From: Pedobacter hiemivivus
Lineage (GTDB): Bacteria > Bacteroidota > Bacteroidia > Sphingobacteriales > Sphingobacteriaceae
DNA length: 64,000 bases
NCBI RefSeq assembly: GCF_004331685.1
Contig: NZ_SJSM01000003.1
Location: forward strand, 124,001-188,000
Reading direction: 5' to 3'
Shown here: positions 34,784 through 44,187 of the stretch, piece by piece
Numbering within the stretch: the stretch's first letter is position 1
How the letters are laid out: each line of letters opens with the position of its first letter
The notes under the pieces: model-generated
What the model was told of the DNA's origin: nothing
Seen by the model: the letters and a program-made list of their open reading frames with translations, nothing else
Database searches by the model: none
Translations under genes and position numbers: made by a program

Positions 34784-35532
34784 ATCGGATTAGATATTAC
34801 CTGGTTTAGCTTGATTCGGATTGCATGCTCGGCTTCAAGCACAATATCTTCAGGGTTCTTATTGCCGGGCTCTATAGGAGTTAATACGGTCCACCTTAAT
34901 TTCTCCCCAAAGCTTAAAGGATAGAAGCCATACTGCACTAATTTCCATGAGTTTTCAATGGCTACAGGCACAATTAAAGCATTGGGGACTTTTTTTAAAA
35001 GTGTTGCAATGCCGCCAACCTGAAAAGCTTTCATTTGGCCGTCTTTGGCACGGGTGCCCTCGGGAAAGATCATGGCCGACCAGTTGTTTTCCTTCATCCT
35101 TCGGCCTAGTTTGATCAGTTCAGAGACAGCCTGCTTGCTATCTTTACGGTTTATATTTGCACCCCCTCCATATTTCAGATTGTAAGAAATAGAAGGAATC
35201 CCTTTTGTCAGCTCAATTTTGGAAATGAATTTTACATGGTGTTTTCTTAAGAACCAGATGAGGCCCGGAATATCATACATGCTTTGGTGATTGGCCACAA
35301 AAATGATCGGTCTATCAGTAGGCAGGTTTTGTTGATTTATGAAGGTGATGGAGCAGCCCATCAGCAGATCAGTGTAGGTTAAGAAGAAATTAAGGGCATC
35401 AACAGATGCTTTATGTGCTTTATAGCCAAAAAACTTGTAGCACACCCATTGAATGGGATGGAAGATGACCAATGCTAAGCCAAAGGAGATATAAAATAGT
35501 AGACTGAAGATATAGCCTAGAAATTTGTTCAT
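34780..35532 (-). CDS. plsC: 1-acyl-sn-glycerol-3-phosphate acyltransferase
   Basis: A 250-residue membrane-associated enzyme that acylates lysophosphatidic acid in phospholipid synthesis. The N-terminal helix (about 8-28) is followed by the catalytic HX4D motif in VANHQSMYDIPG (about 82-88), the substrate motif NRKDS and the third motif FPEGTRAKDG (about 155). It lies 23 bases after the NUDIX gene in the same direction. The symbol is assigned by motif; a related lipid acyltransferase cannot be excluded. Confidence 0.85.
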   Translation of the reverse strand: MNKFLGYIFSLLFYISFGLALVIFHPIQWVCYKFFGYKAHKASVDALNFFLTYTDLLMGCSITFINQQNLPTDRPIIFVANHQSMYDIPGLIWFLRKHHVKFISKIELTKGIPSISYNLKYGGGANINRKDSKQAVSELIKLGRRMKENNWSAMIFPEGTRAKDGQMKAFQVGGIATLLKKVPNALIVPVAIENSWKLVQYGFYPLSFGEKLRWTVLTPIEPGNKNPEDIVLEAEHAIRIKLNQVISNPI

Positions 35533-35555
35533 AGTTTATTTAATGTGATAAAAAA

Positions 35556-36110
35556 TTATAGATGGCCTTCGAGGATCAATATTTTGGTCTTTAAAATCGC
35601 AGCAACGCTCATGCTGTCGGTAATTTCGCCATTCACTACCATCTGGTAGGCCTCTTCAAACGGGAGTTTACGCAATACCAGTTCTTCCGTTTCTTCTGGT
35701 GAAGATTCACCTTGAGTTAAGTCTCTGGCCATATAAATGATAGCTAGTTCGTTGCTTACGGAATTAGATAAATGCATCCGTTGTAGCTCTATCCACTCAT
35801 TTGCCAAAAGACCTGTTTCTTCCTGTAATTCACGTTGTGCACTTTCTAATGGATCAGATTCAAGTGGGCCGCCACCTTCGGGGATCTCCCAACTATATGC
35901 TTTTAAAGGGAATCGGTATTGCCCAACCAACCAGGTGTTGTGATCTTGGTCCAATACCATAATGCCAATGGCATAATTTTTAAAATGCACTTCGCCATAT
36001 ATACCTTTACCCCCTGAAGGGTTGATCACATTGTGTTCTGTTAGCCCAATCCAGTTGTTTTCGTAGATTTTATGGCTATCAATTGTTATCCAGGGATTAT
36101 GCTCTTCCAT
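35556..36110 (-). CDS. NUDIX hydrolase (ADP-ribose pyrophosphatase-like)
   Basis: A 184-residue enzyme that hydrolyses nucleoside diphosphate derivatives. The Nudix box is in GGGPLESDPLESAQREL followed by QEETGL (about 85-108). The catalytic REUxEE core is intact, but the first box glutamate appears as serine in this alignment. The overall shape is near that of NudF. The substrate is not certain. The gene ends 23 bases before plsC. Confidence 0.87.
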   Translation of the reverse strand: MEEHNPWITIDSHKIYENNWIGLTEHNVINPSGGKGIYGEVHFKNYAIGIMVLDQDHNTWLVGQYRFPLKAYSWEIPEGGGPLESDPLESAQRELQEETGLLANEWIELQRMHLSNSVSNELAIIYMARDLTQGESSPEETEELVLRKLPFEEAYQMVVNGEITDSMSVAAILKTKILILEGHL

Positions 36111-36144
36111 GTTCGCAATATACGAATTTCTGATTTTAGCTAGG

Positions 36145-38562
36145 CTATTTGGCTTTAGGTGGAGTTGGAACTTTTTTAATTTTCGTAAAGCGGTAATTCA
36201 GGCTCATGGTTACATTACTCGTATTGCTGGTCGAATAACTTTGCAACTTGAAATTAACCCCTTCACTAAACAGGGTATTGTTGCGTTTGCCAAAAGGATC
36301 GCTAACAGTTATCCTTGCGCTAAGTCTGTTCTTTAGGAAAGTTTTTCTGGCGGCCATGCTGCTCGATACAGAAGCCTTAGTTCGGCCCTGTGCATTCGCA
36401 TTGTTGGCATAATTAATATTGGCCTCACAAGCCGTTTTAAATGGGAGTTGCATAGATAGCCCCAGGGCGCTCCTGATGCTCAAACCATCTCTATTCAGCG
36501 CACTATTCAGGGAAGAGGAGTATTTGCTCTGTGTAAGCGTAAAATTAGCGTTAGCGGTTAATTTTTTACTTGGTCTGTAGTTTCCGATCAATATCAATCC
36601 AAAAATATCATTAGAGCCTACGTTGAAATAAGTGGTTTCGGAAGTAGCCACGCCGTTTACTACATTTACTGTGCGGTAACGTTCTATTACGCCGCTGCTG
36701 GTAGAGTAAGATAGTCGGGGGGTGAAAGACCACTTTTCGCCAAATGCACCAAAGCTAATGTCCATTTGCTGGGTATAAGCTGGAACCAATCCAGGGTTAC
36801 CAAACGAAACGTTAAGTGTATCGTTGTTATTGATCTGTGGATTTAGTGTATTTTCCCTTGGCCTGTTTACCCGCACACTATAAGTAGCCCCAATGTTATA
36901 TCTTTTTTTGAAGAAATGATTGATGGAGATATTTGGGAACAAACTTAAGTAAGGCTTGATGTTGTAACTATCGCCGGTCGATAGGTCGAAGTCTACATCT
37001 GTCAGCTCGGCCCTAATACCCGCTTTAACACCAAAGCTTTTGCCTTTATAGTTATAGGACGTATATCCAGCAATGATCCTTTCATTGTAAAGGAACTGGT
37101 TACTTAGCTTTTCGGCAATGACATACTCCTGAGTAGCAAAGTTAAAATCCCGCACCAACATGTCGTTGTCGTTTTTCCGTTGAGTGTACATTAGTCCAGC
37201 TTCAAACTGATCACGCTTCTTAAAAATGGGCCTGTCGTAATCCAGGTTAAGCGTAAGCCCGTTATTGCCTACCTCGTCGGTATTCTCGCGTAGGGAAGGT
37301 TTAAGGGTAACCGGTAAGCTGTAATGCTGATCCAGTAATCTTAAGTTATCATTAGCGTTGTTGTTATAGGTTAGCCCAATGGTTAGCTTGTCGCCGTTTT
37401 CTTTTCCTTTTAAACTATAATCTGCATTAAAAACCAAACTATGACTGCCCCCATCGGCAGTACTCAATTGGTTACGGACACGTTTTAGGGCCAGTTCCTC
37501 ACTTAAGAAATTGAAATCCGTACCCGACCTACTGGAGCTGTTATTGGTGTTAAAGTTGGTGCTTACGCGTAGATTTTGCTGAGCTGTAATGTCCCAATCC
37601 AGGCCCCCTCTAAAGTTTCCACCATTGCTATTGCTTCTGCTGTTGCCATAATTGTCGTAATAGAAAGTTGTGTCTTTAACCAGGTCAAAGTTTTCTCGGT
37701 AGGAATGGGATGTACTTCTACCAATATTGCTTCTATAAGCTGCACTACCCGTCAGTGAGTAATTTTTGCTGCGGTAAGAGGCATTGGCGTTTGTATTGGT
37801 ATTCCCTTGCAAACCAGCAGTTATACCTGCATTGCCATTAAAACCAATTGCAAACCCTTTTTTCATCACAATGTTGATGATACCCTCCCCATCGCCAGAA
37901 TATCTGGCCGGGGGATTTGTCATGACCTCTATCTTTTCTATCGCGTCAGAAGGCAATACGTTTAAAAGGTCGGAGATATTGGAAGTGATATAGTCCGAAG
38001 GTTTCCCATCAATAAAAATCCGGGTTGATCGCTTTCCAGCAATCGTTGCCTTCCCATCAATATCGACTTGTACCATAGGTACATTTTTAAGAATATCGGT
38101 AGCGGTACTTCCCTCAGCTAAAATAGATTTATCTACATTGTAAGTAATCATATCGGCGGCAAACTCAATAACAGGTTTTTCTGCCGTAATGGTTACCTCG
38201 CTTAAATTGTTCTGTTCACTGCTTAATTTTAGCGTGCCTAGATTGCGTTCCGCATTTTTTTCGGTAAGGATTACCTCATTAACTGTTAACGCGGTAAAAC
38301 CGACATAGCTGATTTTCACCCTATAGGTTGTATACTTTAAGGCATTAAACTTAAAGACGCCATTTTCATCTGTAGATGTGGTTGCAAATGGACGTTCAGC
38401 ATCAGCTTCATAAACTGCAACTACAGCCGAGGGGATGGGGAGTGCCCCAACCTCTTCAACCACCTTACCGGTAATTATGCCTTTGTCGGCTGCGGCATAC
38501 AAATCAGTAGTGCCGACAAACAACAGTAACAGGCAAAAAACGAGGGTTAATAGTTTTTTCAA
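36145..38562 (-). CDS. Outer-membrane receptor, TonB-dependent-like (first of tandem pair)
   Basis: An 805-residue protein with a signal peptide (about 1-23), CarboxypepD_reg-like domain (about 27-115, GVFKFNALKYTTYRVKISYV), plug (ILKNVPMVQVDIDGKATI, NPPARYSGDGEGIINIVMKKG, about 160-250) and an OMP_b-brl_3 barrel ending MSLNYRFTKIKK. The ligand is unknown; no SusD partner lies beside it. It is 26 bases downstream of the related gene at 38589, in the same direction, so the two are probably one operon formed by duplication. Confidence 0.9.
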   Translation of the reverse strand: MKKLLTLVFCLLLLFVGTTDLYAAADKGIITGKVVEEVGALPIPSAVVAVYEADAERPFATTSTDENGVFKFNALKYTTYRVKISYVGFTALTVNEVILTEKNAERNLGTLKLSSEQNNLSEVTITAEKPVIEFAADMITYNVDKSILAEGSTATDILKNVPMVQVDIDGKATIAGKRSTRIFIDGKPSDYITSNISDLLNVLPSDAIEKIEVMTNPPARYSGDGEGIINIVMKKGFAIGFNGNAGITAGLQGNTNTNANASYRSKNYSLTGSAAYRSNIGRSTSHSYRENFDLVKDTTFYYDNYGNSRSNSNGGNFRGGLDWDITAQQNLRVSTNFNTNNSSSRSGTDFNFLSEELALKRVRNQLSTADGGSHSLVFNADYSLKGKENGDKLTIGLTYNNNANDNLRLLDQHYSLPVTLKPSLRENTDEVGNNGLTLNLDYDRPIFKKRDQFEAGLMYTQRKNDNDMLVRDFNFATQEYVIAEKLSNQFLYNERIIAGYTSYNYKGKSFGVKAGIRAELTDVDFDLSTGDSYNIKPYLSLFPNISINHFFKKRYNIGATYSVRVNRPRENTLNPQINNNDTLNVSFGNPGLVPAYTQQMDISFGAFGEKWSFTPRLSYSTSSGVIERYRTVNVVNGVATSETTYFNVGSNDIFGLILIGNYRPSKKLTANANFTLTQSKYSSSLNSALNRDGLSIRSALGLSMQLPFKTACEANINYANNANAQGRTKASVSSSMAARKTFLKNRLSARITVSDPFGKRNNTLFSEGVNFKLQSYSTSNTSNVTMSLNYRFTKIKKVPTPPKAK

Positions 38563-38588
38563 TATTTGGTTATGCTTGTGGTGTATGC

Positions 38589-41084
38589 CTAGAAAGATTC
38601 TTCGTCAGAACGTTTTTCCCCCTGATCAGATTTTTTGCTCTTTTTCATAAAGGTTGTCTTTCCGAAACGATAAGAGAAAGTCAGGTTTCCTACAGGGCCA
38701 TATCTTCTTCTTTGAAATTCTGTTTTGGTATTGCTGTCTTCAAATTCCATATTCCATTTACGGGTATTAAAGACATCTCGTACATTAAAACTCAGCGACG
38801 CTTTTTTATTAGGGAAATCATATTTTGCTCCCGCGTCGGCTACCCAGTTGGCATTTCTTTTTCCCTGAGCCATTATTTCATCCGATTCGTATTCACCCTT
38901 AACCTGAAGTGTAATGCTGTATGGGAGGACAAAATTATTTGTTACATTGGCATTCCAGTTAAACCCTGAGTTACCTTTGATGTCGTAAGCTGGAACAGCA
39001 GCGATATCACTGTGGTATACATTCACATTTGTAGTGAAATTCCAGGCTTTCAGAACATCGACTTTACTTATAAATTCAAATCCACTCGATAGTTGTCTTG
39101 TTAAATTCTGAGGAGTCGTGATAATAATTCCTTCTGAATTCGGAGTGGATCTTACCCTTTGAATCAGGTCATTCGTACGACGCATGTATGCAGTTGAAAT
39201 TAAGGTTACTTTAGGCCAGAACTTGCTATAACTTAGTTCAAAGGAATGCACGTCTTCAGGAAGCAAATTCGGATTACCGCGGCGCCAGTTCAATGGGTTC
39301 GAGTAGTCTGTAAATGGGTTGGTATCCCAAGGTCTGGGTCTGTTCACCCTTCTGGAGTAACTTCCCTGCAATTGCTGTTCTCCTTCAAACTTCTGAGTTA
39401 AGTAGATGCTCGGATACAAACGCAGATAGTCAATTTTACCAGGCGTATAGGTAACATTCCCGGCGTTGTCATATCCGCCCGAGTTGGTGTTCAATAGCGC
39501 ATCTTCTCCTCTGAATCCGATCTGGTAGCCGAAATTTTTATACTGGTTCTGATAGTTTAAATATAAGGCATGAACCTGATCCTTACTGTCAAATAAATTA
39601 GACAGCGCATGGTCTGGGTCATATACACCTGTACTGCTATTAAACTTCAAAGCCTGTGTATTGTTATCAGAGTAGCGAATCTGACTGCGGTATCCGGTTT
39701 CAATTTTACCTAATTTGCCCAGTGGAAGGGTATAGTCTGCCTGGATATTATAATTGCTATTGTCACCAATGTTTATATTTCTCAATAATTCCACCTGTTC
39801 AGAAACGGGTATTCCTCCACGATTGTAAACAGAAGTATTGAAATCCTGAAATCTGTCATTGTCTCCGGTAGAATAACCAAAGTTGAAGGTTAATTCTTCT
39901 CCCTGTGTTTTAAATTTATGGCTATAATCGAAGTTCAGGTCGTAGCTATTTCCGGAACCAGAGTTACTGTTGTCTCTGGTACTGAATTCAAGCGGATTTC
40001 TTTGAGACCCATACTTGTAAATCATGGTCAGATCACCTTCTTTCTGATTTCTCCTGTTGAAGCCTCCTGATAAGCTTAAAATGTCTTTTGCGGTAAGGTA
40101 ATAATCAATACCCGCTTTAGCATTGTGACTTTTGTCTAGTCCCGTAGACTCCGTGGTCTGATTAGCGAAGGCTAGATCAGTCAGGGGGTCTGGTTTTTTA
40201 TAAGTAATGTTGTTAAATCCACCCCCTGGTCGGTTACCATAGCGGTAGCCATAATTTCCATAGAGATTAATTTTATTGTTTTGGAAGCTTAGGCTAGTGT
40301 TTCCATTGTAATTGTCCCTGTTGCCTGCTGTTAAGCCTATATTGCCGTTTAAGCCCAGTTTTTTATTTCTTTTTAATACAATGTTGATGATCCCCGATTG
40401 TCCTTCCGCATCGTACTTTGCCGAAGGGTTAGTGATCACTTCCACGCTTTCAATTGAGCTTGCCGGTATAGATTGCAGGATCTGCGCAATGTCGCCACCC
40501 GCAATTAATGAGGGTTTACCGTCTATCAGAACTTTCACACCTGTAGAGCCTCTTAAGCTTACATTTCCGTCTACATCTGTCTGTATGGAGGGTACGTTCT
40601 GTAAAAGATCGGAGGCCGATCCACCTTCGCTAACCAAACTTTGATCTACTGAGAATACTTTTTTATCAATACCTAGTTGCATTGTGCTTTTCTGAGCAGT
40701 AATGGCAACTTCTTTTAAGGCAGTTCCTTTGGCCGGCTTCATTTTTACCGTACCTAGGTTAACCGTGTTTTGGGCATCCGAGACAGAAACAGAATCTCTA
40801 ACCATGGTTTGATAGCCAACATAGCTTACTTTAAAGGTAAATACGCCTTTAGGTAGGCCGTTGATCAGTAAATTTCCATTAACATCGGCTTGAATACCTT
40901 TTACTACAGCTTTGGTTTTGCGGTCGAGGATTATTGCGGTAGCAAATGGGATGGTTTCATTACTTTGTGCATCAACAACCTTTGCAGTAATTTTCCCGTC
41001 ACCGGTTGTTTGTGCATTAATTTTTACAGAGAGCGTACAAATGGCAAGTGTTAAAAGTAGAACTTTGTAGAAGTAAGTAATCAT
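38589..41084 (-). CDS. Outer-membrane receptor, TonB-dependent-like (second of tandem pair)
   Basis: An 831-residue protein from ATG 41084 (MITYFYKVLLLTLAICTLSV, a clear signal peptide); an ATG at 41123 would set the signal back by 13 residues. It has a CarboxypepD_reg-like domain (about 27-115), plug (LLQNVPSIQTDVDGNVSLRG, VEVITNPSAKYDAEGQSGII) and a beta barrel ending VGNLTFSYRFGKTTF, then a basic tail of about 20 residues. It shares its architecture with the next gene, but the two are diverged in sequence. Confidence 0.9.
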   Translation of the reverse strand: MITYFYKVLLLTLAICTLSVKINAQTTGDGKITAKVVDAQSNETIPFATAIILDRKTKAVVKGIQADVNGNLLINGLPKGVFTFKVSYVGYQTMVRDSVSVSDAQNTVNLGTVKMKPAKGTALKEVAITAQKSTMQLGIDKKVFSVDQSLVSEGGSASDLLQNVPSIQTDVDGNVSLRGSTGVKVLIDGKPSLIAGGDIAQILQSIPASSIESVEVITNPSAKYDAEGQSGIINIVLKRNKKLGLNGNIGLTAGNRDNYNGNTSLSFQNNKINLYGNYGYRYGNRPGGGFNNITYKKPDPLTDLAFANQTTESTGLDKSHNAKAGIDYYLTAKDILSLSGGFNRRNQKEGDLTMIYKYGSQRNPLEFSTRDNSNSGSGNSYDLNFDYSHKFKTQGEELTFNFGYSTGDNDRFQDFNTSVYNRGGIPVSEQVELLRNINIGDNSNYNIQADYTLPLGKLGKIETGYRSQIRYSDNNTQALKFNSSTGVYDPDHALSNLFDSKDQVHALYLNYQNQYKNFGYQIGFRGEDALLNTNSGGYDNAGNVTYTPGKIDYLRLYPSIYLTQKFEGEQQLQGSYSRRVNRPRPWDTNPFTDYSNPLNWRRGNPNLLPEDVHSFELSYSKFWPKVTLISTAYMRRTNDLIQRVRSTPNSEGIIITTPQNLTRQLSSGFEFISKVDVLKAWNFTTNVNVYHSDIAAVPAYDIKGNSGFNWNANVTNNFVLPYSITLQVKGEYESDEIMAQGKRNANWVADAGAKYDFPNKKASLSFNVRDVFNTRKWNMEFEDSNTKTEFQRRRYGPVGNLTFSYRFGKTTFMKKSKKSDQGEKRSDEESF

Positions 41085-41176
41085 TAAGGGGTTTAGTTTT
41101 TGTGTGTGTCTAAATATGGACAAAAAAATGACTCCGAGGTTTAAAAAACGTGGCGTAACTATTTTATTACAGGTAT

Positions 41177-41776
41177 ATGGTCAATTATAACGATATTTTT
41201 AACACTGAGGGGTTAAGCTATTTAGCTTACAGGAATTTAATTGATGAGCTTTTGGTAGCTAAAAAAACTACCGGAACAGATCATTCTGAGGCGATGTTGC
41301 ATTATACTAAGATGAATGTGCAGAGAATGAGTAGAGTAGATAAGACTGTTCAACTTGATCCAGATTTGTACAGTGCTTTAAACAAGGTAAAAGGTCATTA
41401 TCGTTTTTTGGTGATTTCAGAAGGATGGTGTGGTGATGCCGCTCAAATTGTACCAATCTTTGATAAGATTGTAACTACTTTTCCGACTAAGTTCGACTTG
41501 AGGTTTGTGCTTAGGGATACCAATCTCCCTTTAATTGATGCACACCTTACCAATGGGGGTAGAGCAATTCCTGTATTGTTGGTGTTGAATAATAGTGGAG
41601 ATGTTGTGGCTAAATGGGGCCCGAGACCTCAAATATTAAAGGATCTTTTGGACGGATGGAAAAGCCAGGAAAGTGATATGATGGCACTGGCCGAAAAACT
41701 TCATGGTTGGTATGCTAAAGATAAGACTAGAACAACCCAGGAAGAGCTGGCAGTATTGTTTACTAATCTACCGTAA
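41177..41776 (+). CDS. Thioredoxin-like protein (Thioredoxin_9 type)
   Basis: A 199-residue cytoplasmic protein. After a helical N-terminal half, the thioredoxin fold carries the motif SEGWCGDAAQIVPIF (WCGD, about 82), so only one redox cysteine is present where thioredoxins have CxxC. The cis-proline loop is GGRAIPVLLVLN (about 130). It may act as a thiol reductase-like or scaffold protein. Its 3' end overlaps clpS by 14 bases on the opposite strand. Confidence 0.83.
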   Translation: MVNYNDIFNTEGLSYLAYRNLIDELLVAKKTTGTDHSEAMLHYTKMNVQRMSRVDKTVQLDPDLYSALNKVKGHYRFLVISEGWCGDAAQIVPIFDKIVTTFPTKFDLRFVLRDTNLPLIDAHLTNGGRAIPVLLVLNNSGDVVAKWGPRPQILKDLLDGWKSQESDMMALAEKLHGWYAKDKTRTTQEELAVLFTNLP

Positions 41777-42044
41777 CGGTTAGACCTTCTTGTTGTAAAA
41801 TTTTACGGTACACTTCCATTTCAGTAAAGGAGCCTTCCAATACGGCACATTTTCCTTTATTGTGTACTTCCCATGCAATTTTCTCCGCTTGGGTTTCAGA
41901 GTAGTCCAGATATTTCATCATGCAATAAATGACATGATCAAAAGTATTCACATCATCATTCCAAAGTATTAAACGATGAACAGTTTTGAGCGAAGTAAGT
42001 ATTTCTTCTAGTGTAAATGTTTCCTCTTTTGTTTCTGTTGACAT
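41763..42044 (-). CDS. clpS: ATP-dependent Clp protease adaptor ClpS
   Basis: A 93-residue adaptor that delivers N-degron substrates to ClpAP. The core LILWNDDVNTFDHVIYCMMKYL is the ClpS signature, with the N-degron pocket residues (N and D of WNDDVNT) present, then the helix KIAWEVHNKGKCAVLEGSF. An exact -7 element lies 4 bases before the ATG. It overlaps the convergent thioredoxin-like gene. Confidence 0.93.
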   Translation of the reverse strand: MSTETKEETFTLEEILTSLKTVHRLILWNDDVNTFDHVIYCMMKYLDYSETQAEKIAWEVHNKGKCAVLEGSFTEMEVYRKILQQEGLTVTVD

Positions 42045-42048
42045 GCTG

Positions 42049-42056
42049 CAAATTTA
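42049..42056 (-). promoter_or_regulatory. -7 element directly before the clpS ATG
   Basis: TAAATTTG on the minus strand fits TAnnTTTG exactly, with 4 bases before the ATG at 42044, so the message may be leaderless. Confidence 0.6.
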
Positions 42057-42124
42057 AGCTAATTTCAAAATAATGTTGTAGTTAAAGTAAATTTTGCTTA
42101 AAATTATTCTTAAAGCCAAGGGAT

Positions 42125-43171
42125 ATGCAGCGTTCAAAGATTGCCGGAATAGGATATTATGTTCCTAAAAATGTTTATACCAATACTGATTTATCGCGTT
42201 TCATGGAAACCAGTGATGAATGGATACAAGAACGGACCGGAATTAAAGAACGTCGCTTTGCCGATCGACTGGAAGAAACAACCACAACTATGGGGGTTGA
42301 AGCTGCCAAAATTGCTATCGAACGGGCTGGTATTACTGCGCAAGATGTTGATTTTATCATTTTTGCGACGCTTAGTCCTGACTATTATTTCCCAGGATGT
42401 GGTGTTTTGCTCCAACGCGAAATGAAAATGAAGGAGGTTGGAGCACTAGATATTCGCAATCAATGCTCTGGATTTGTGTACGCTTTATCTGTTGCCGATC
42501 AGTTCATTAAAACGGGTATGTATAAGAATATATTGGTGGTGGGGAGTGAGAAACATTCGTTTGCAATGGACTTTGAAACTCGTAGCCGCAACGTGTCTGT
42601 AATATTTGGTGATGGTGCGGGTGCTGTAGTATTACAGCCAACGCAAAAGGAAGGTCAGGGGATTTTGAGCACACACTTGCATAGCGATGGGGCAGATGCA
42701 GAATTACTGGCGATGTTTTATCCTGGAGCAAGCGCAAATAAATGGTTAAAAGATAAACCCGGATACCCTGATCAGGAGCTAGGCGGGTTATTTATGACGA
42801 CCGAGCAGCTGGAAGGTGGCGCGGCATTGCCTTTTATGGATGGTCCTGCGGTATTTAAAAAGGCAGTCGTAAAGTTTCCTGAAGTGATTAATGAGGCGCT
42901 AAAGGCTAATGATTTAACTGCTGGGGATATTGATTTGCTAGTGCCACATCAGGCCAATTTACGAATCAGCCAGTACGTGCAACAATTGTTGGGGCTACCA
43001 GACGATAAGGTGTTTAACAACATACAGAAATATGGCAATACCACTGCCGCCTCGGTGCCCATAGCGCTTTGTGAGGCCTGGGAATCGGGTAAAATTAAAG
43101 ATGGCGACCTGATATGCCTGGCCGCCTTTGGCTCTGGATTTACCTGGGCCAGTGCTTTAATTAAGTGGTAA
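42125..43171 (+). CDS. fabH: 3-oxoacyl-ACP synthase III (KAS III)
   Basis: A 348-residue condensing enzyme that starts fatty acid synthesis from acyl-CoA and malonyl-ACP. The catalytic triad is visible: Cys in IRNQCSGFVYAL (about 115), His in VPHQANLRIS (about 277) and Asn in YGNTTAASVP (about 307). The motif ERTGIKERRF is typical. A closely related KAS III-like enzyme of secondary metabolism cannot be excluded because no fabD/acpP lies nearby. A palindromic repeat separates it from the convergent SDR gene. Confidence 0.88.
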   Translation: MQRSKIAGIGYYVPKNVYTNTDLSRFMETSDEWIQERTGIKERRFADRLEETTTTMGVEAAKIAIERAGITAQDVDFIIFATLSPDYYFPGCGVLLQREMKMKEVGALDIRNQCSGFVYALSVADQFIKTGMYKNILVVGSEKHSFAMDFETRSRNVSVIFGDGAGAVVLQPTQKEGQGILSTHLHSDGADAELLAMFYPGASANKWLKDKPGYPDQELGGLFMTTEQLEGGAALPFMDGPAVFKKAVVKFPEVINEALKANDLTAGDIDLLVPHQANLRISQYVQQLLGLPDDKVFNNIQKYGNTTAASVPIALCEAWESGKIKDGDLICLAAFGSGFTWASALIKW

Positions 43172-43195
43172 AGTAAGGCTGCATCATTAATCCGG

Positions 43196-43280
43196 TCGTC
43201 ATCCTGAATTTATTTCAGAATCTCGCGCCTGCAAAGCCGCCTTTCTCTTTCGAGGTCCTGAAATAAATTCAGGATGACGA
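43196..43280. repeat. Interspersed palindromic repeat (GTCATCCTGAATT type)
   Basis: The 23-base arms 43196-43218 and 43258-43280 are perfect inverted repeats around 39 bases. The arm sequence (GTCATCCTGAATTTATTTC) is one I know as a frequent palindromic repeat in Sphingobacteriaceae genomes. Placed between convergent genes, it may also act as a terminator. Confidence 0.8.
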
Positions 43281-43314
43281 AACGCATAAAGAATAGCATA
43301 AATTGAATGCTGAA

Positions 43315-44184
43315 TTATTTAGCTGATCGTGTCATTTGCTCAAAAGCATCCCACATTTCGTTAGGAATAGCCTCCAAGCCATTAAACTGACCCGCTCCTT
43401 GCAACCATTCACCACCGTCAATGGTGATCACTTCGCCGTTGATATAGCCTGAGAAATCGCTAACAAGGAACGCTGCCAGATTGGCTAGTTCCTGATGATC
43501 GCCTACGCGTTTCAATGGTACTCGGTTTTTAAAGTCGAATTTTTCAGCAAGATCGCCTGGCAACAATCGCTCCCAAGCTCCTTTCGTAGGAAATGGACCT
43601 GGTGCAATGGCATTGGTCCGGATACCATATTTTCCCCATTCAACCGCTAAAGAGCGGGTCATGGCCAGTACACCACCTTTTGCACAAGCCGAAGGCACCA
43701 CATAAGCTGATCCGGTAAAAGCATAAGTGGTTACTATATTTAAAATACTAGCTGATTGTTTTTCCTTGATCCAGTGTTTACCAAAAGCCAGCGTACAGTT
43801 TACAGAACCTTTTAATACGATGTCGATGATGCTGGAAAAGGCATTGGCCGATAAACGTTCAGTAGGAGAGATAAAGTTCCCCGCAGCATTGTTTAGTAAG
43901 CTGTCAACCTTGCCAAAAGCTTTAATGCTTTCCGCAAGTACATGCTCTACCTGTTCATATTCCCTTACGTCGCAGGCTAAGGCAAGAACCTTTCCGCCTG
44001 TTTCCTGCTCCATCTCCTGTGCTGTTTTTTGCAATACATCGAGTTTGCGGCTGGTAATAACCAGGTTGGCGCCTAGTTTAAGAAAATAAGTGCCCATAGC
44101 CTTACCAAGGCCTGTACCACCACCTGTAATCACAATTGTTTTACCTTTTAGGGCATCATCTCTTAACATAGGTTCGTTAAACAT
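43315..44184 (-). CDS. SDR oxidoreductase, 2,4-dienoyl-CoA reductase-like
   Basis: A 289-residue short-chain dehydrogenase. The NADP(H) motif is TGGGTGLGKAMG (about 20-31), with NNAAGNFISP at about 98. In place of YxxxK it has VVPSACAKGGV, which is the form found in 2,4-dienoyl-CoA reductases (VVPSASAKAGV in the animal enzyme). It probably reduces 2,4-dienoyl-CoA during degradation of polyunsaturated fatty acids. It starts 3 bases after the isomerase gene, so the two are translationally linked. Confidence 0.87.
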   Translation of the reverse strand: MFNEPMLRDDALKGKTIVITGGGTGLGKAMGTYFLKLGANLVITSRKLDVLQKTAQEMEQETGGKVLALACDVREYEQVEHVLAESIKAFGKVDSLLNNAAGNFISPTERLSANAFSSIIDIVLKGSVNCTLAFGKHWIKEKQSASILNIVTTYAFTGSAYVVPSACAKGGVLAMTRSLAVEWGKYGIRTNAIAPGPFPTKGAWERLLPGDLAEKFDFKNRVPLKRVGDHQELANLAAFLVSDFSGYINGEVITIDGGEWLQGAGQFNGLEAIPNEMWDAFEQMTRSAK

Positions 44185-44187
44185 GGC

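Noticed and set aside
36145..41084. Tandem receptors as a polysaccharide utilisation locus
   Set aside because: No SusD-like gene and no carbohydrate-active enzyme is adjacent.
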